Assembly (NCBI GenBank): GCA_964373855.1
Contig: CAYJWL010000039.1
Location: forward strand, 1 to 7,872
DNA length: 7,872 nt
Direction of reading: 5' to 3'
DNA from: CAYJWL01 sp964373855
Lineage (GTDB): Bacteria; Patescibacteriota; Andersenbacteria; UBA10190
The position numbers and the translations under genes were made by a program. Below are positions 1 through 6,513 of this stretch, piece after piece (position 1 is the first letter of the stretch; each line of letters opens with the position of its first letter). The notes beneath the pieces were generated by a model, which did no database searches, had not been told where the DNA came from, and saw nothing but the letters and a program-made list of their open reading frames with translations.

Positions 1-1
1 G

Positions 2-73
2 CTCCCGGGGTCAGATTTGAACTGACAACCAATGCCTTAACAGGGCACTGCTCTGCCATTGAGCTACCCGGGA
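2..73 (-). tRNA. tRNA-Asn (anticodon GUU)
   Basis: Read on the minus strand this is a complete 72-nt cloverleaf. The 7-bp acceptor stem is TCCCGGG/CCCGGGA, the D arm is GCTC/GAGC around AATGGCA, and the anticodon arm is GTGCC-CTGTTAA-GGCAT, placing GTT at the anticodon. A five-base variable loop follows, then the T arm GTCAG/CTGAC with loop TTCAAAT. The discriminator base is G. The next base, at the window edge, is C, which could begin an encoded CCA, but the window ends there. The anticodon assigns it to asparagine. It lies 58 nt downstream of the rpoD stop in the same orientation and is probably transcribed from its own promoter. Confidence 0.95.
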
Positions 74-95
74 ATATACCTTCCGGTACGCGTAG

Positions 96-124
96 ATTGT
101 GGCGGAAACGAGCTATTTTTTCAA
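96..124 (-). promoter_or_regulatory. Candidate sigma-70 promoter for tRNA-Asn
   Basis: In the 58-nt gap between rpoD and tRNA-Asn the minus strand has TTGAAA (124-119), a 17-nt spacer, then CACAAT (101-96). These match TTGACA at 5/6 and TATAAT at 4/6 with optimal spacing. Transcription would start about 16 nt before the mature tRNA, a typical short leader. No strong intrinsic terminator with a U-tract follows rpoD in this gap, so read-through from rpoD is also possible. The call rests on consensus matching alone. Confidence 0.4.
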
Positions 125-131
125 CCCGAAA

Positions 132-1439
132 TCAATAATCTTTCAACTTTCGCACTTTATGATGCTCGCGGATTTTTTCCAGCGCTTTAGCTTCAATTTG
201 ACGGATGCGCTCGCGGGTCACATCAAACTCCCGCCCCACTTCCTCCAAGGTGTGCGTCACGCCGTCCATCAAGCCAAATCTCATCTCCAATATTTTCTGC
301 TCGCGCGGCGTTAGATCATCCAATATTTCCTTCACATGTTCTTGCAGGAGTTCCCGGCCGGCTGATTGCTGCGGAGTAATAGTTACCTCATCTTCAATGA
401 AATCTTTAAGCGTCGAATCCTCCTCATCATCTCCAACTGACGCGTCAATCGAAACAGTTTCCTGGGATATTTTCATAATGTGCCGGACTTTTTCAACGGG
501 CAGCTCCATTTCGGCGGCGATTTCTTCAGGCAGAGGATCTCGCCCCAAATCCTGCAGCAGGCGCCGCTGCACCTGCGTGAATTTATTAATAGTCTCGACC
601 ATATGCACTGGAATCCGAATGGTGCGCGACTGGTCGGCCAGCGCGCGCGTGATGGCCTGACGGATCCACCATGTGCCGTATGTCGAAAACTTATATCCTT
701 TGCGGTAATCAAACTTTTCCACCGCCCGGAACAAGCCCATGTTCCCTTCCTGAATTAAATCGAGCAGCGACAGATTTTTTCTGCCGGTATATTTTTTGGC
801 AATCGAAACAACCAGCCGCAAGTTCGCTTCCGCCAGCCGCTTTCGGGCCTCGTTGTCTCCCTGCTCGATTCGCTTGGCCAGCTCCACTTCTTCTTCGGCT
901 TTAAGCAGCGCAACTTTGCCGATCTCCCGCAGGTACATCTGCACCGAGTCATCGGAAATATTGCTGACATCAATAATGTTATCCTTATCTTTTTCCCGCT
1001 CCTTTTTCTTGCTCTTGCTCTTGATAGCGATCTGTTTGGGCATGTCGTAGCCGATCAAGCTGTCCTGCGGCTCTTCAATCCGGATGCCGTCATCTTCCAG
1101 CTCATCGTAGAGAGCTTCGAGCGCATCGATATGATCTTCCACTTCCGGCAGCGCATGAAGAATTTCCTCTTCTGTCACAAATCCGGTATGGGTGCCTTTG
1201 CGCAGCAGGTTCTTTAGAGGATCTGAAGCCAAGACCTCCGCCACGGTTGCTCGCTGGCCGCGCGCAGTCTGGCGCCACGATGCTTTGCTGGTTTCCCTGA
1301 CAGGCTTGCGTTTAGAAAAACGTCCGCTCTGGGAAGCGGTCCTCGGGTTGCGTGCTGCCCTCCTCGTTCTTTTTTTATTTGCCGGCCGAGGTCTCCCCGA
1401 TTTCCCCGCCGATCTAGTTTTCTTTCTTTCTTTCGCCAC
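132..1439 (-). CDS. rpoD: Primary RNA polymerase sigma factor RpoD (sigma-70)
   Basis: The 435-aa product directs RNA polymerase to housekeeping promoters. Residues 1-62 are a Lys/Arg-rich low-complexity extension. Residues about 63-115 look like region 1.1 (TEEEILHALPEVEDHIDALE). A charged linker at about 140-153 is followed by region 1.2 at about 162-195 (VQMYLREIGKVALL). Region 2 spans about 198-272, with NLRLVVSIAKKY, DLIQEGNMGLFRAVEKFDY and the -10-binding FSTYGTWWIRQAI. Region 3 is at about 278-355, and region 4 at about 366-432 includes the -35-binding helix-turn-helix (TLEEVGREFDVTRERIRQIE). The start is a GTG 11 nt after the dnaG stop with no Shine-Dalgarno motif, so translation may be coupled to dnaG. 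Codons 2-7 contain four GAAA units. The dnaG-rpoD order is that of the classical macromolecular-synthesis operon. It ends in TGA, so UGA is a stop here. Confidence 0.97.
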   Translation of the reverse strand: MAKERKKTRSAGKSGRPRPANKKRTRRAARNPRTASQSGRFSKRKPVRETSKASWRQTARGQRATVAEVLASDPLKNLLRKGTHTGFVTEEEILHALPEVEDHIDALEALYDELEDDGIRIEEPQDSLIGYDMPKQIAIKSKSKKKEREKDKDNIIDVSNISDDSVQMYLREIGKVALLKAEEEVELAKRIEQGDNEARKRLAEANLRLVVSIAKKYTGRKNLSLLDLIQEGNMGLFRAVEKFDYRKGYKFSTYGTWWIRQAITRALADQSRTIRIPVHMVETINKFTQVQRRLLQDLGRDPLPEEIAAEMELPVEKVRHIMKISQETVSIDASVGDDEEDSTLKDFIEDEVTITPQQSAGRELLQEHVKEILDDLTPREQKILEMRFGLMDGVTHTLEEVGREFDVTRERIRQIEAKALEKIREHHKVRKLKDY

Positions 1440-1450
1440 GAAAAAATCAA

Positions 1451-3232
1451 TTAAATAATTTCCGTTCCCGCCAGCTCTTCGGCTAATGACTGAAACCGCT
1501 GTAAGGTCTTGGCCCGGTCGTCCTCCCCGGCTGTCAAAAGCTCTGCCTGGAGAGAATCCAGCCGCGATTTCAACGACCGGCGCTGCAACACCCGCAACAG
1601 AAGTTTGCCTTCTTGCAGTGAAGTATTGGCAGTTGTTCCCAGCAATTCTTCAGCGCGTGCACGCGCCCCCTCGGCAAATGGGATTTCATTTTCCCTCAAC
1701 GCACTGATCATCTCGCCTTCCGACATCGAAAAAAAAGAAGCTTTATGATCAGCTATCTGATGCATAGAGTTATACAACGTCCGGCAAGCAGGGTCAAGGA
1801 AAAAACTTTCTTCCGTATATGGAAAAACAGCTTTGCGAACTTGCTCATCAATAATCAGCAGCCCCAACAAATGCAGCTCGGCGAGCGAGGGCGCGCTTTG
1901 TTCCGGCGCATCATGCTGGGTTTCCACTGGCGGCAGGCCGGATGAGGCGAACGATAAGCGCTGTGTTTGCTCTGCGCGCAGCATAGCCAGCACGGTAGTT
2001 TCCGGAACATGCAGCGCATGAGCAATTTCCTGCACCATCGCTCCCTGTTGAACCGGATTGCGCACGAGCGTTATCAAAGATACCAGCGCCTGCAACTGTT
2101 CTTCCCGCGATTGGCCGCCTGCCGATTGCTTGAGCTGTTCGAGAAGCAGCAACGTCAACGGCTGCGTTTTACCCATTATCTCCGCCGCCTGCTTGGGATT
2201 TTCTGCCGCCACTTGAGCCGGATCCTTGCCAGAGGGCAATACCACAGTAGCCACTGCCATGCCGGCAGCCAGTGCGGCCTGGGTTGCGCCAATTGTCGCC
2301 CGCCAGCCGGCAGTGTCAGCATCAAACGCAAAATGCAGCGTTTTGGTATGCCGTTGCAACTGGACAATATGATCGGCAGTTAAAGCCGTGCCGGAGGTGG
2401 CCACCACCCCTTCAATGCCGGCTTGCGAGAGCATGACAACATCCATGTATCCCTCAACAACCACACACTGCCCGCCTTGACGCAGGGCATGCTTGGCACG
2501 GTGCAGATTATAAACCACGCGGCGTTTTTCATAGAGCGGTCCCTCGGGCGAGTTAATATATTTACCGACATCATCCCGCTCCAGCCACGGTACAATCCGT
2601 CCTCCAAAGGCTATGATCCGCCCCTGCGTGTCTGCTACTGGAAAAATAATCCGGCCGCGAAAACGATCATACTGCTTGCCGGCCGGGGAACGACCCAGCA
2701 CACCAGCCTCGATCATCTCGGTATCAGTATATCTATTTTTTGCCAGCCAACGCTGTAATACCCCCGGAGCTGGCGGCGCATAGCCTAACTGGAATCTATC
2801 CATTGTGGCTGCCTGCACGCCGCGGCTGATCAAATAGTCCCGCGCCTTTCCCCCAGCCCTCTGGCGGAGCAAAACCTCATGGTAAAAACGGGCAGCGGCT
2901 GCCAGCAAGTCGAATAAGCGCTGGCGCCGGCTGTGGGATTCAACTGGCGCGGTCAGCGTAACACCAGCCTTCTGCGCCAGCAGGTTAAGCGCTGCCGGAA
3001 AATCGATGCCTTCAATTTTCTGAACAAACGAAAAAATGTCGCCACCCTCATTGCAGGCACCAAAACAATACCAGGTCCCCCGCTGGGGACTGACCATAAA
3101 AGAAGGCGTTTTCTCCTGATGGAAAGGACAGAGCGCTTTCAGACTTTGTCCGGCCGGCCGCAAGGTAACATACTCGCCCACCACATCAGCGATGTTAAGC
3201 CTTTCTTTGATTACTTCAGCTTCTTCACCCAC
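1451..3232 (-). CDS. dnaG: DNA primase DnaG
   Basis: The 593-aa product synthesises RNA primers at the replication fork with the replicative helicase. The N-terminal CHC2-type zinc ribbon has C35 and H38 (CPFHQEKTPSF), then C56 and C60 (CFGAC). The last pair is spaced C-x3-C rather than the usual C-x2-C. The RNA-polymerase core follows, with FRGRIIFP at 191-198. The TOPRIM domain has E260 in VVVEGYMD and the DxD pair D304/D306 in FDADTAG, matching the metal-binding acidic residues of the family. The region from about 430 to the end fits the helicase-binding domain and is poorly conserved, as usual. The start is GTG with no Shine-Dalgarno; just upstream is a small dyad (GTGT/ACAC around ATTTAA) of unknown meaning. 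It probably forms an operon with rpoD (11-nt gap) and perhaps with the M23 gene, which ends 56 nt upstream. Confidence 0.97.
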   Translation of the reverse strand: MGEEAEVIKERLNIADVVGEYVTLRPAGQSLKALCPFHQEKTPSFMVSPQRGTWYCFGACNEGGDIFSFVQKIEGIDFPAALNLLAQKAGVTLTAPVESHSRRQRLFDLLAAAARFYHEVLLRQRAGGKARDYLISRGVQAATMDRFQLGYAPPAPGVLQRWLAKNRYTDTEMIEAGVLGRSPAGKQYDRFRGRIIFPVADTQGRIIAFGGRIVPWLERDDVGKYINSPEGPLYEKRRVVYNLHRAKHALRQGGQCVVVEGYMDVVMLSQAGIEGVVATSGTALTADHIVQLQRHTKTLHFAFDADTAGWRATIGATQAALAAGMAVATVVLPSGKDPAQVAAENPKQAAEIMGKTQPLTLLLLEQLKQSAGGQSREEQLQALVSLITLVRNPVQQGAMVQEIAHALHVPETTVLAMLRAEQTQRLSFASSGLPPVETQHDAPEQSAPSLAELHLLGLLIIDEQVRKAVFPYTEESFFLDPACRTLYNSMHQIADHKASFFSMSEGEMISALRENEIPFAEGARARAEELLGTTANTSLQEGKLLLRVLQRRSLKSRLDSLQAELLTAGEDDRAKTLQRFQSLAEELAGTEII

Positions 3233-3253
3233 GTGTTTAAATACACTAATAAA

Positions 3254-3272
3254 ACAAGGCTCCCGTAACGGG
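3254..3272 (-). terminator. Weak hairpin plus T-rich stretch after the M23 gene
   Basis: On the minus strand, between the M23 stop and the dnaG start, CCCG-TTA-CGGG (3272-3262) forms a 4-bp GC stem. AGCC and a T-rich run TTGTTTTATT follow. The stem is short and four bases separate it from the T-rich part, so it would be at best a leaky terminator or attenuator between the M23 gene and dnaG. Confidence 0.2.
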
Positions 3273-3288
3273 CTGTTTCCTTATCTAT

Positions 3289-3858
3289 TTAACTATCCGG
3301 CACCTCGGCGCTGACCGCAAGGTTGTATTGTTCGATGAATGTTCGCGGCGGACGCCACCATTTAAACCGGGTACGATCCTCAAACAGGCGGGCGTAGCCG
3401 GGCAACACCTGTTCCGTCCACGGTCCCTCATAAATTGCAAAATGCAAATGAGGCCGTCTCCACCAGCCATTTTCGGGGGTGCGGCCGGAAGCAATAAAAC
3501 CAACATTCTGTCCGGCATAAACCGTTTCTCCCACCTTAACCGACAGATCTTTCAAATGGCCGTAGAGAGAATAAAATGATTGGCCGCTGACCGCATGCTC
3601 GTGGCCAATAATAACTATTCCACCCCAATTTGGTTTTTCTCGGCTGCCGAGGCGCATTTCCGCCCAGACCACTGTACCCGAACCGCAGGACATGACAGCC
3701 GTGCCGGGAGAGGCCAGAACATCCTCTCCCAGATGGCGCGCCCAAAGAAAAATCTGGCTGCGCACCCGCTTGCCGAATGTGTAACCGTCCACCTGATAGG
3801 GAATGATCGGCAGTTCCAGTTTAACTGCAAGGGGAAAGCGCTGCTCCGCAGAAACCAT
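3289..3858 (-). CDS. M23-family metallopeptidase (LytM-like), without its own export signal
   Basis: The 189-aa product carries the M23 peptidoglycan-endopeptidase fold over most of its length. It has HLGED (zinc ligands H42 and D46), the Gly-rich strand region GTAVMSCGSGTVVWAE, YSLYGHL (H101), GETVYAGQNVGFI, and the HxH motif HLHF (H137, H139). The catalytic set is complete, so an active cell-wall hydrolase is likely. M23 enzymes normally act outside the membrane, yet this ATG start gives no signal peptide or membrane segment. Directly upstream, in the same frame, is a 33-codon ORF encoding a strong membrane anchor, separated by TAA-GCT-GCT-CGT. The full protein may therefore be membrane-anchored and interrupted by a nonsense codon, or made by stop read-through or reinitiation. 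No Shine-Dalgarno is visible before ATG 3858. Confidence 0.85.
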   Translation of the reverse strand: MVSAEQRFPLAVKLELPIIPYQVDGYTFGKRVRSQIFLWARHLGEDVLASPGTAVMSCGSGTVVWAEMRLGSREKPNWGGIVIIGHEHAVSGQSFYSLYGHLKDLSVKVGETVYAGQNVGFIASGRTPENGWWRRPHLHFAIYEGPWTEQVLPGYARLFEDRTRFKWWRPPRTFIEQYNLAVSAEVPDS

Positions 3859-3867
3859 ACGAGCAGC

Positions 3868-3969
3868 TTAATACACTACAGCTAATGCGACCATCACTGC
3901 CAGGAGCACCACAGTGAGCAGGATGAGAACCACTAATCGGCGAACTTGTTTGGCAAACTCGTCAGGCAT
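3868..3969 (-). CDS. 33-codon membrane-anchor ORF, in frame with the M23 gene
   Basis: This short ORF was found by reading the gap between mutM and the M23 gene. It starts MPDEFAKQVRRL and continues with about 20 consecutive hydrophobic residues (VVLILLTVVLLAVMVALAVV), ending in Tyr and TAA. A charged head with RR before one membrane helix is the classic topology of a signal anchor with its C-terminus outside. Its frame is the same as that of the M23 ORF: start 3969 and start 3858 are 111 nt (37 codons) apart, with a single TAA between. It could be the severed N-terminus of the peptidase, a separate small membrane protein coupled to it, or a sequencing or assembly error. A -10-like box lies six bases before its ATG. 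Confidence 0.6.
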   Translation of the reverse strand: MPDEFAKQVRRLVVLILLTVVLLAVMVALAVVY

Positions 3970-4003
3970 GTCTCAAGTGTAAAGCGCCCATGAAAAAGGT
4001 AAA
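3970..4003 (-). promoter_or_regulatory. Candidate leaderless promoter of the anchor/M23 unit
   Basis: On the minus strand TTTACC (4003-3998) and TACACT (3981-3976) are separated by 16 nt. They match TTGACA and TATAAT at 4/6 each. The -10-like box ends six bases before ATG 3969, so initiation at the usual distance would put +1 at or beside the A of ATG, a leaderless transcript. The 13 bases GCGCTTTACACTT recur upstream of the antiporter gene at the same distance from its ATG, which strengthens an otherwise weak consensus match. The -35-like box lies within 20 nt of the mutM stop codon (TAA at 4023-4025). Confidence 0.35.
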
Positions 4004-4022
4004 TAAGGGCCGCGGATCAATC

Positions 4023-4898
4023 TTACCGCTGGCACAGCGGGCAGTACACTGTTCCTCGCCCTGCCACGCGCGCCCTCTGCAGGACTGTACCGCAGCGTAC
4101 GCACATCTTCCCGCTCCGTCCGTAGACTTTGAGCAGTCGGACAAAGCTACCAACCCCGCCATCGGCATCGCGGTAATTGCGCCAGGTGGTGCCGCCATAG
4201 GTTATGGCGCGGCGTAAAATTTTCGGTGTGACAGTTGCAATCGCTGCCACCTCGCGCCTGGTTAAGCTTGAGGCACGACGCTGCGGCCGGAGGCGCGCGG
4301 CAAAACAAATTTCATCCGCATAAATATTCCCCACCCCCGCAACAATGCTTTGATTAAGCAGGCAGGCCTTGATTGACGTGCTGCGCCACCGCAGGGCCCG
4401 ACGCAAGGTGTCAGTTGTGAATGAAGCGGTCAGCGGCTCCAAGCCATATCCAGCCAAAACAGCGCCAAGCTGCTCTTTTGTCACCAGCTGAACAAATCCA
4501 AACTGGCGCATATCATTAAAGAAAAGGTTCGACCTGTTAGCGAACTCAATGATCAAGTGCGAGTATTTATTAGGCAGGCTGGCTGTAACGGGGGGCCAGC
4601 CATGTCCGCCGACCAACATTTTTTTCTGATCACGATAAATTAACTGGCCGGTCATTTTGAGGTGCAGAAGCAAAAACAACGGGCTGTGTTGGGTACCCTG
4701 CTTTTGCAGAGTGAAAATCAAAAGCTTACCCCGGCGGGAGATCGGGCCGAAGCGGGCACCGGCCAGAGCACGCCGCAGCGCGGCCGCCGACCCCCGGACA
4801 ATCTTCTGGTTGCGCACGGCAACACGGGCAATTTTCCTGCCCTTAATCTTCGCCTGCAACCCCCGGCGAATGGTCTCTACTTCAGGTAATTCTGGCAC
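4023..4898 (-). CDS. mutM: Formamidopyrimidine-DNA glycosylase (Fpg/MutM)
   Basis: The 291-aa bifunctional glycosylase/AP lyase removes 8-oxoguanine and formamidopyrimidines from DNA. It begins MPELPEVETIRRGL, supplying the catalytic N-terminal Pro2 and Glu3 once Met is removed. The beta-sandwich includes RRGKLL with the conserved Lys58. The H2TH domain carries NQSIVAGVGNIYADE (about 183-197), followed by TTWRNYRDADGGVGSF and LKVYGRSG. The C-terminal zinc finger is complete: C266-x2-C269 and C286-x2-C289. Length is slightly above the usual 270 aa, with extra residues around 90-110. The start is GTG; only this start places Pro at position 2, which fixes it despite no Shine-Dalgarno. The antiporter gene ends 44 nt upstream on the same strand, so co-transcription is possible. 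Confidence 0.97.
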   Translation of the reverse strand: MPELPEVETIRRGLQAKIKGRKIARVAVRNQKIVRGSAAALRRALAGARFGPISRRGKLLIFTLQKQGTQHSPLFLLLHLKMTGQLIYRDQKKMLVGGHGWPPVTASLPNKYSHLIIEFANRSNLFFNDMRQFGFVQLVTKEQLGAVLAGYGLEPLTASFTTDTLRRALRWRSTSIKACLLNQSIVAGVGNIYADEICFAARLRPQRRASSLTRREVAAIATVTPKILRRAITYGGTTWRNYRDADGGVGSFVRLLKVYGRSGKMCVRCGTVLQRARVAGRGTVYCPLCQR

Positions 4899-4942
4899 AG
4901 TCTATCAGAATGGCCGCTGGCAGAACATTTGTCCAGAAATTC

Positions 4943-6181
4943 TTAAGGGCGGCGGTTCAACTCTGGGCTTCTTTCCCTGGCGCTTGTATGGTAGAGCGAA
5001 AAAATAAGGAGCGAAGTAACAAGGACGCTTAAGAATATAACAATGTAGGAAACTTCTTGAATGAACGCGCCGCCGGCTATGCCGCTTTGCACCACAAGCG
5101 TTGCTAACACTGCCGCCTCCAGGCCTTTAGGAATCATGACCGCTATGACCGATCGGTCGAAGAAGGAGAGATACTTCGGCGCCGACCAGAACACAATCGG
5201 CAGCCGCACAACAAATATCGCCGCGACCAGAGCCACCGCTGTTGCCAGCGCGCCGGAGCTTGTCAGGGTAATAGAAAGGCCGACAAACACAAAGAAAAAT
5301 GTCTGCAGCAAAAAAACAATTTCACTGAAGAAAGACCGCTCCCGCTCGCTTAAAGTCACCGGATGCAGGAGCGAATACAGCAAGGCATGCCGGCGCTCAA
5401 GATAAATCTTGAAATAGGGGATGTTGCCAAGGGTGATACCAAAGGCCAAGGCGGCAATCGGTCCGCTCAACCCCACTGTCTCCAGGGTGCCAAATAATAT
5501 CAGAACCGCTGCTGGAGTACTAAAAAAAGAATTTTGCATCTGCCGCACTTTCGTCAGCACAAACGACCAGCCTACTCCGGCCACACCGCCAAGCATGGCT
5601 GCGCCGATGAAGTTTAGCCCGATATCGAACGTTACACTCGGAATACTGAATGCGCCGAGCTGATAGGCTTTTAAAAGAGCAATGGTGATCACGATACTAA
5701 AGACATCAGTAAATGCTGACTCCAGCAAGAGCATGGCCTGTGAGCGAATATCAACCTTCAACCGCTCCGCCAGAGGAATAACGATGGCCGAGGAAGTGCC
5801 GCTGATAATCGCCGCCAGCATGAATGATAAGAGCGGCCGAGTGCCGGTAAACCACATAATGAGATAGCCCACAATCACCATGGTTATAAAAAAACCCAGG
5901 ATAGTCAGAACAGCTGTTCCTCTCCATGATTTCTGGATGACATCCAGCCGCAGTTCGGTCCCGCCGACAAACAACATGATCGCCAGCACCATTACCGAAA
6001 AAAGAGCGCCGGCTTCGCCAAAAAAATCAGCGGTCAAAAGGCCGAACAGCGGCCCCAAGAGCACCCCGACAATAATCAGCAGCAGAACATTAGGAATCTT
6101 GCTGAAATTAAACAGCCATTCGAAAAAATGGGCAGCAAAAATCAACAAGCCGGCAAACAGGAGAATGGAAGGAATGTCCAT
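4943..6181 (-). CDS. Monovalent cation:proton antiporter (CPA superfamily)
   Basis: The 412-aa product is an integral membrane protein with about 12 hydrophobic segments. It resembles Na+(K+)/H+ exchangers of the NhaP/Kef type and would exchange Na+ or K+ for protons in pH or ion homeostasis. Characteristic stretches are an early helix with LLLIIVGVLLGP, FVGGTELRLD (about 71-80), the unwound-helix region SGTSSAIVIPL (about 127-137), the ion-site helix ESAFTDV (154-160), and PKGLEAAVLA (351-360) near the end of the transporter core. In NhaP-type CPA1 proteins the ion site is usually Asn-Asp; here it is Thr158-Asp159. The usual Arg before the late Gly is Lys352. No RCK/TrkA domain follows, so it is not full-length KefB/C. 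It starts at ATG with no Shine-Dalgarno; a repeated -10-like box lies six bases before it. Confidence 0.9.
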   Translation of the reverse strand: MDIPSILLFAGLLIFAAHFFEWLFNFSKIPNVLLLIIVGVLLGPLFGLLTADFFGEAGALFSVMVLAIMLFVGGTELRLDVIQKSWRGTAVLTILGFFITMVIVGYLIMWFTGTRPLLSFMLAAIISGTSSAIVIPLAERLKVDIRSQAMLLLESAFTDVFSIVITIALLKAYQLGAFSIPSVTFDIGLNFIGAAMLGGVAGVGWSFVLTKVRQMQNSFFSTPAAVLILFGTLETVGLSGPIAALAFGITLGNIPYFKIYLERRHALLYSLLHPVTLSERERSFFSEIVFLLQTFFFVFVGLSITLTSSGALATAVALVAAIFVVRLPIVFWSAPKYLSFFDRSVIAVMIPKGLEAAVLATLVVQSGIAGGAFIQEVSYIVIFLSVLVTSLLIFSLYHTSARERSPELNRRP

Positions 6182-6216
6182 GTGTTAAGTGTAAAGCGCA
6201 AAGTAAAAAGTGAAAA
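6182..6216 (-). promoter_or_regulatory. Candidate leaderless promoter of the antiporter gene
   Basis: On the minus strand TTTTCA (6216-6211), a 17-nt spacer and TACACT (6193-6188) precede ATG 6181 by six bases (TAACAC). Each box matches its consensus at 4/6. The -10-like box belongs to a 13-nt block that is identical, and identically spaced, upstream of the 33-codon anchor ORF. If used, it would give a transcript with almost no leader, in line with the missing Shine-Dalgarno. Confidence 0.35.
6187..6214. repeat. Degenerate 7-nt tandem repeat before the antiporter ATG
   Basis: On the plus strand four consecutive heptamers AAGTGTA, AAGCGCA, AAGTAAA and AAGTGAA run without gaps, with a fifth weaker unit (AAACGAC) after them. 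On the minus strand the units read as TTTNNAC-like heptamers ending, together with TTAACAC, exactly at the ATG. The block at 3975-4002 begins with the same two units and keeps the same register to its ATG. The meaning is unknown. Confidence 0.6.
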
Positions 6217-6229
6217 ACGACACGTTTTT
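6213..6229. repeat. Perfect short inverted repeat with T-run
   Basis: AAAAACG-ACA-CGTTTTT has 7-bp arms and a 3-nt loop. On the plus strand a sixth T follows. The stem is AT-rich and weak, so it is at most a poor bidirectional terminator. It could instead be a protein-binding dyad overlapping the antiporter promoter region. Confidence 0.4.
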
Positions 6230-6414
6230 TGCGGAGCGCTTCACGCACTACCAGCGTGGCCTTCTTGTGTTGGAATTAATTAAGCCGGAGGCGTACCGTG
6301 CTGAACAATATCCAGATTGCAACTTCGCCAGAAGGCTATTTTTTGCCGAAAACACGCGGCCTTCTCGGTCGCGCAACTGCCTCAAATAAGGCGCCCTCTC
6401 GATACAAAAATCGC
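6217..6414. other. Intergenic region with no confident gene; 59-codon plus-strand ORF
   Basis: This gap between the antiporter and the first long repeat holds no gene I can name. A plus-strand ORF runs from GTG 6210 to TAA 6387-6389 (59 codons); it contains HYQRGLLVLELIKPEAYRAE and NFARRLFF and has ordinary amino-acid composition. It has no Shine-Dalgarno and lies opposite to all neighbours, so it could be a gene remnant or chance. Small hairpins occur: CACGC/GCGTG (6242-6258) and AGAAGGC/GCCTTCT (6330-6365, 22-nt loop). Confidence 0.3.
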
Positions 6415-6482
6415 TGGCGGGCCACTCGGGTTAAGTACCCAAGACTGTAGGAAACCGTAGGACTTTTTCGGAGAGTTTTCCA
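6415..6482. repeat. Direct repeat, copy 1 (downstream of the NUDIX gene)
   Basis: Positions 6415-6436 are identical over 22 nt to 7014-7035. Weaker similarity continues to about 6482, through a shared TAGG, a purine-CTTTT block, GAG and TTTTCCA, aligned to 7036-7082 with one gap. The core contains a hairpin (CACT/AGTG with an outer GGG/CCC pair) and a 7-nt loop. A third short fragment, GCACTCGGGT (6497-6505), lies between this copy and the NUDIX stop. The unit spacing between the two copies is 599 bp, which is the NUDIX gene plus flanks. Confidence 0.7.
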
Positions 6483-6513
6483 GCGGGCGGGTTGAGGCAC
6501 TCGGGTCGGCGGC

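Noticed and set aside
99..1458. Plus-strand open frames opposite rpoD, and similar ones opposite dnaG, mutM and the antiporter
   Set aside because: They lie antisense to genes with clear conserved domains, their residue patterns follow the opposite strand, and no independent start signals are visible.
2392..2408. Palindrome GGTGGCCACC
   Set aside because: It lies within conserved dnaG coding sequence (TSGTALT region) and is explained by codon use.
6213..6230. Strong intrinsic terminator before the antiporter
   Set aside because: The inverted repeat has a T-run, but its stem is mostly A-T with only two G-C pairs, so I list it as a dyad only.
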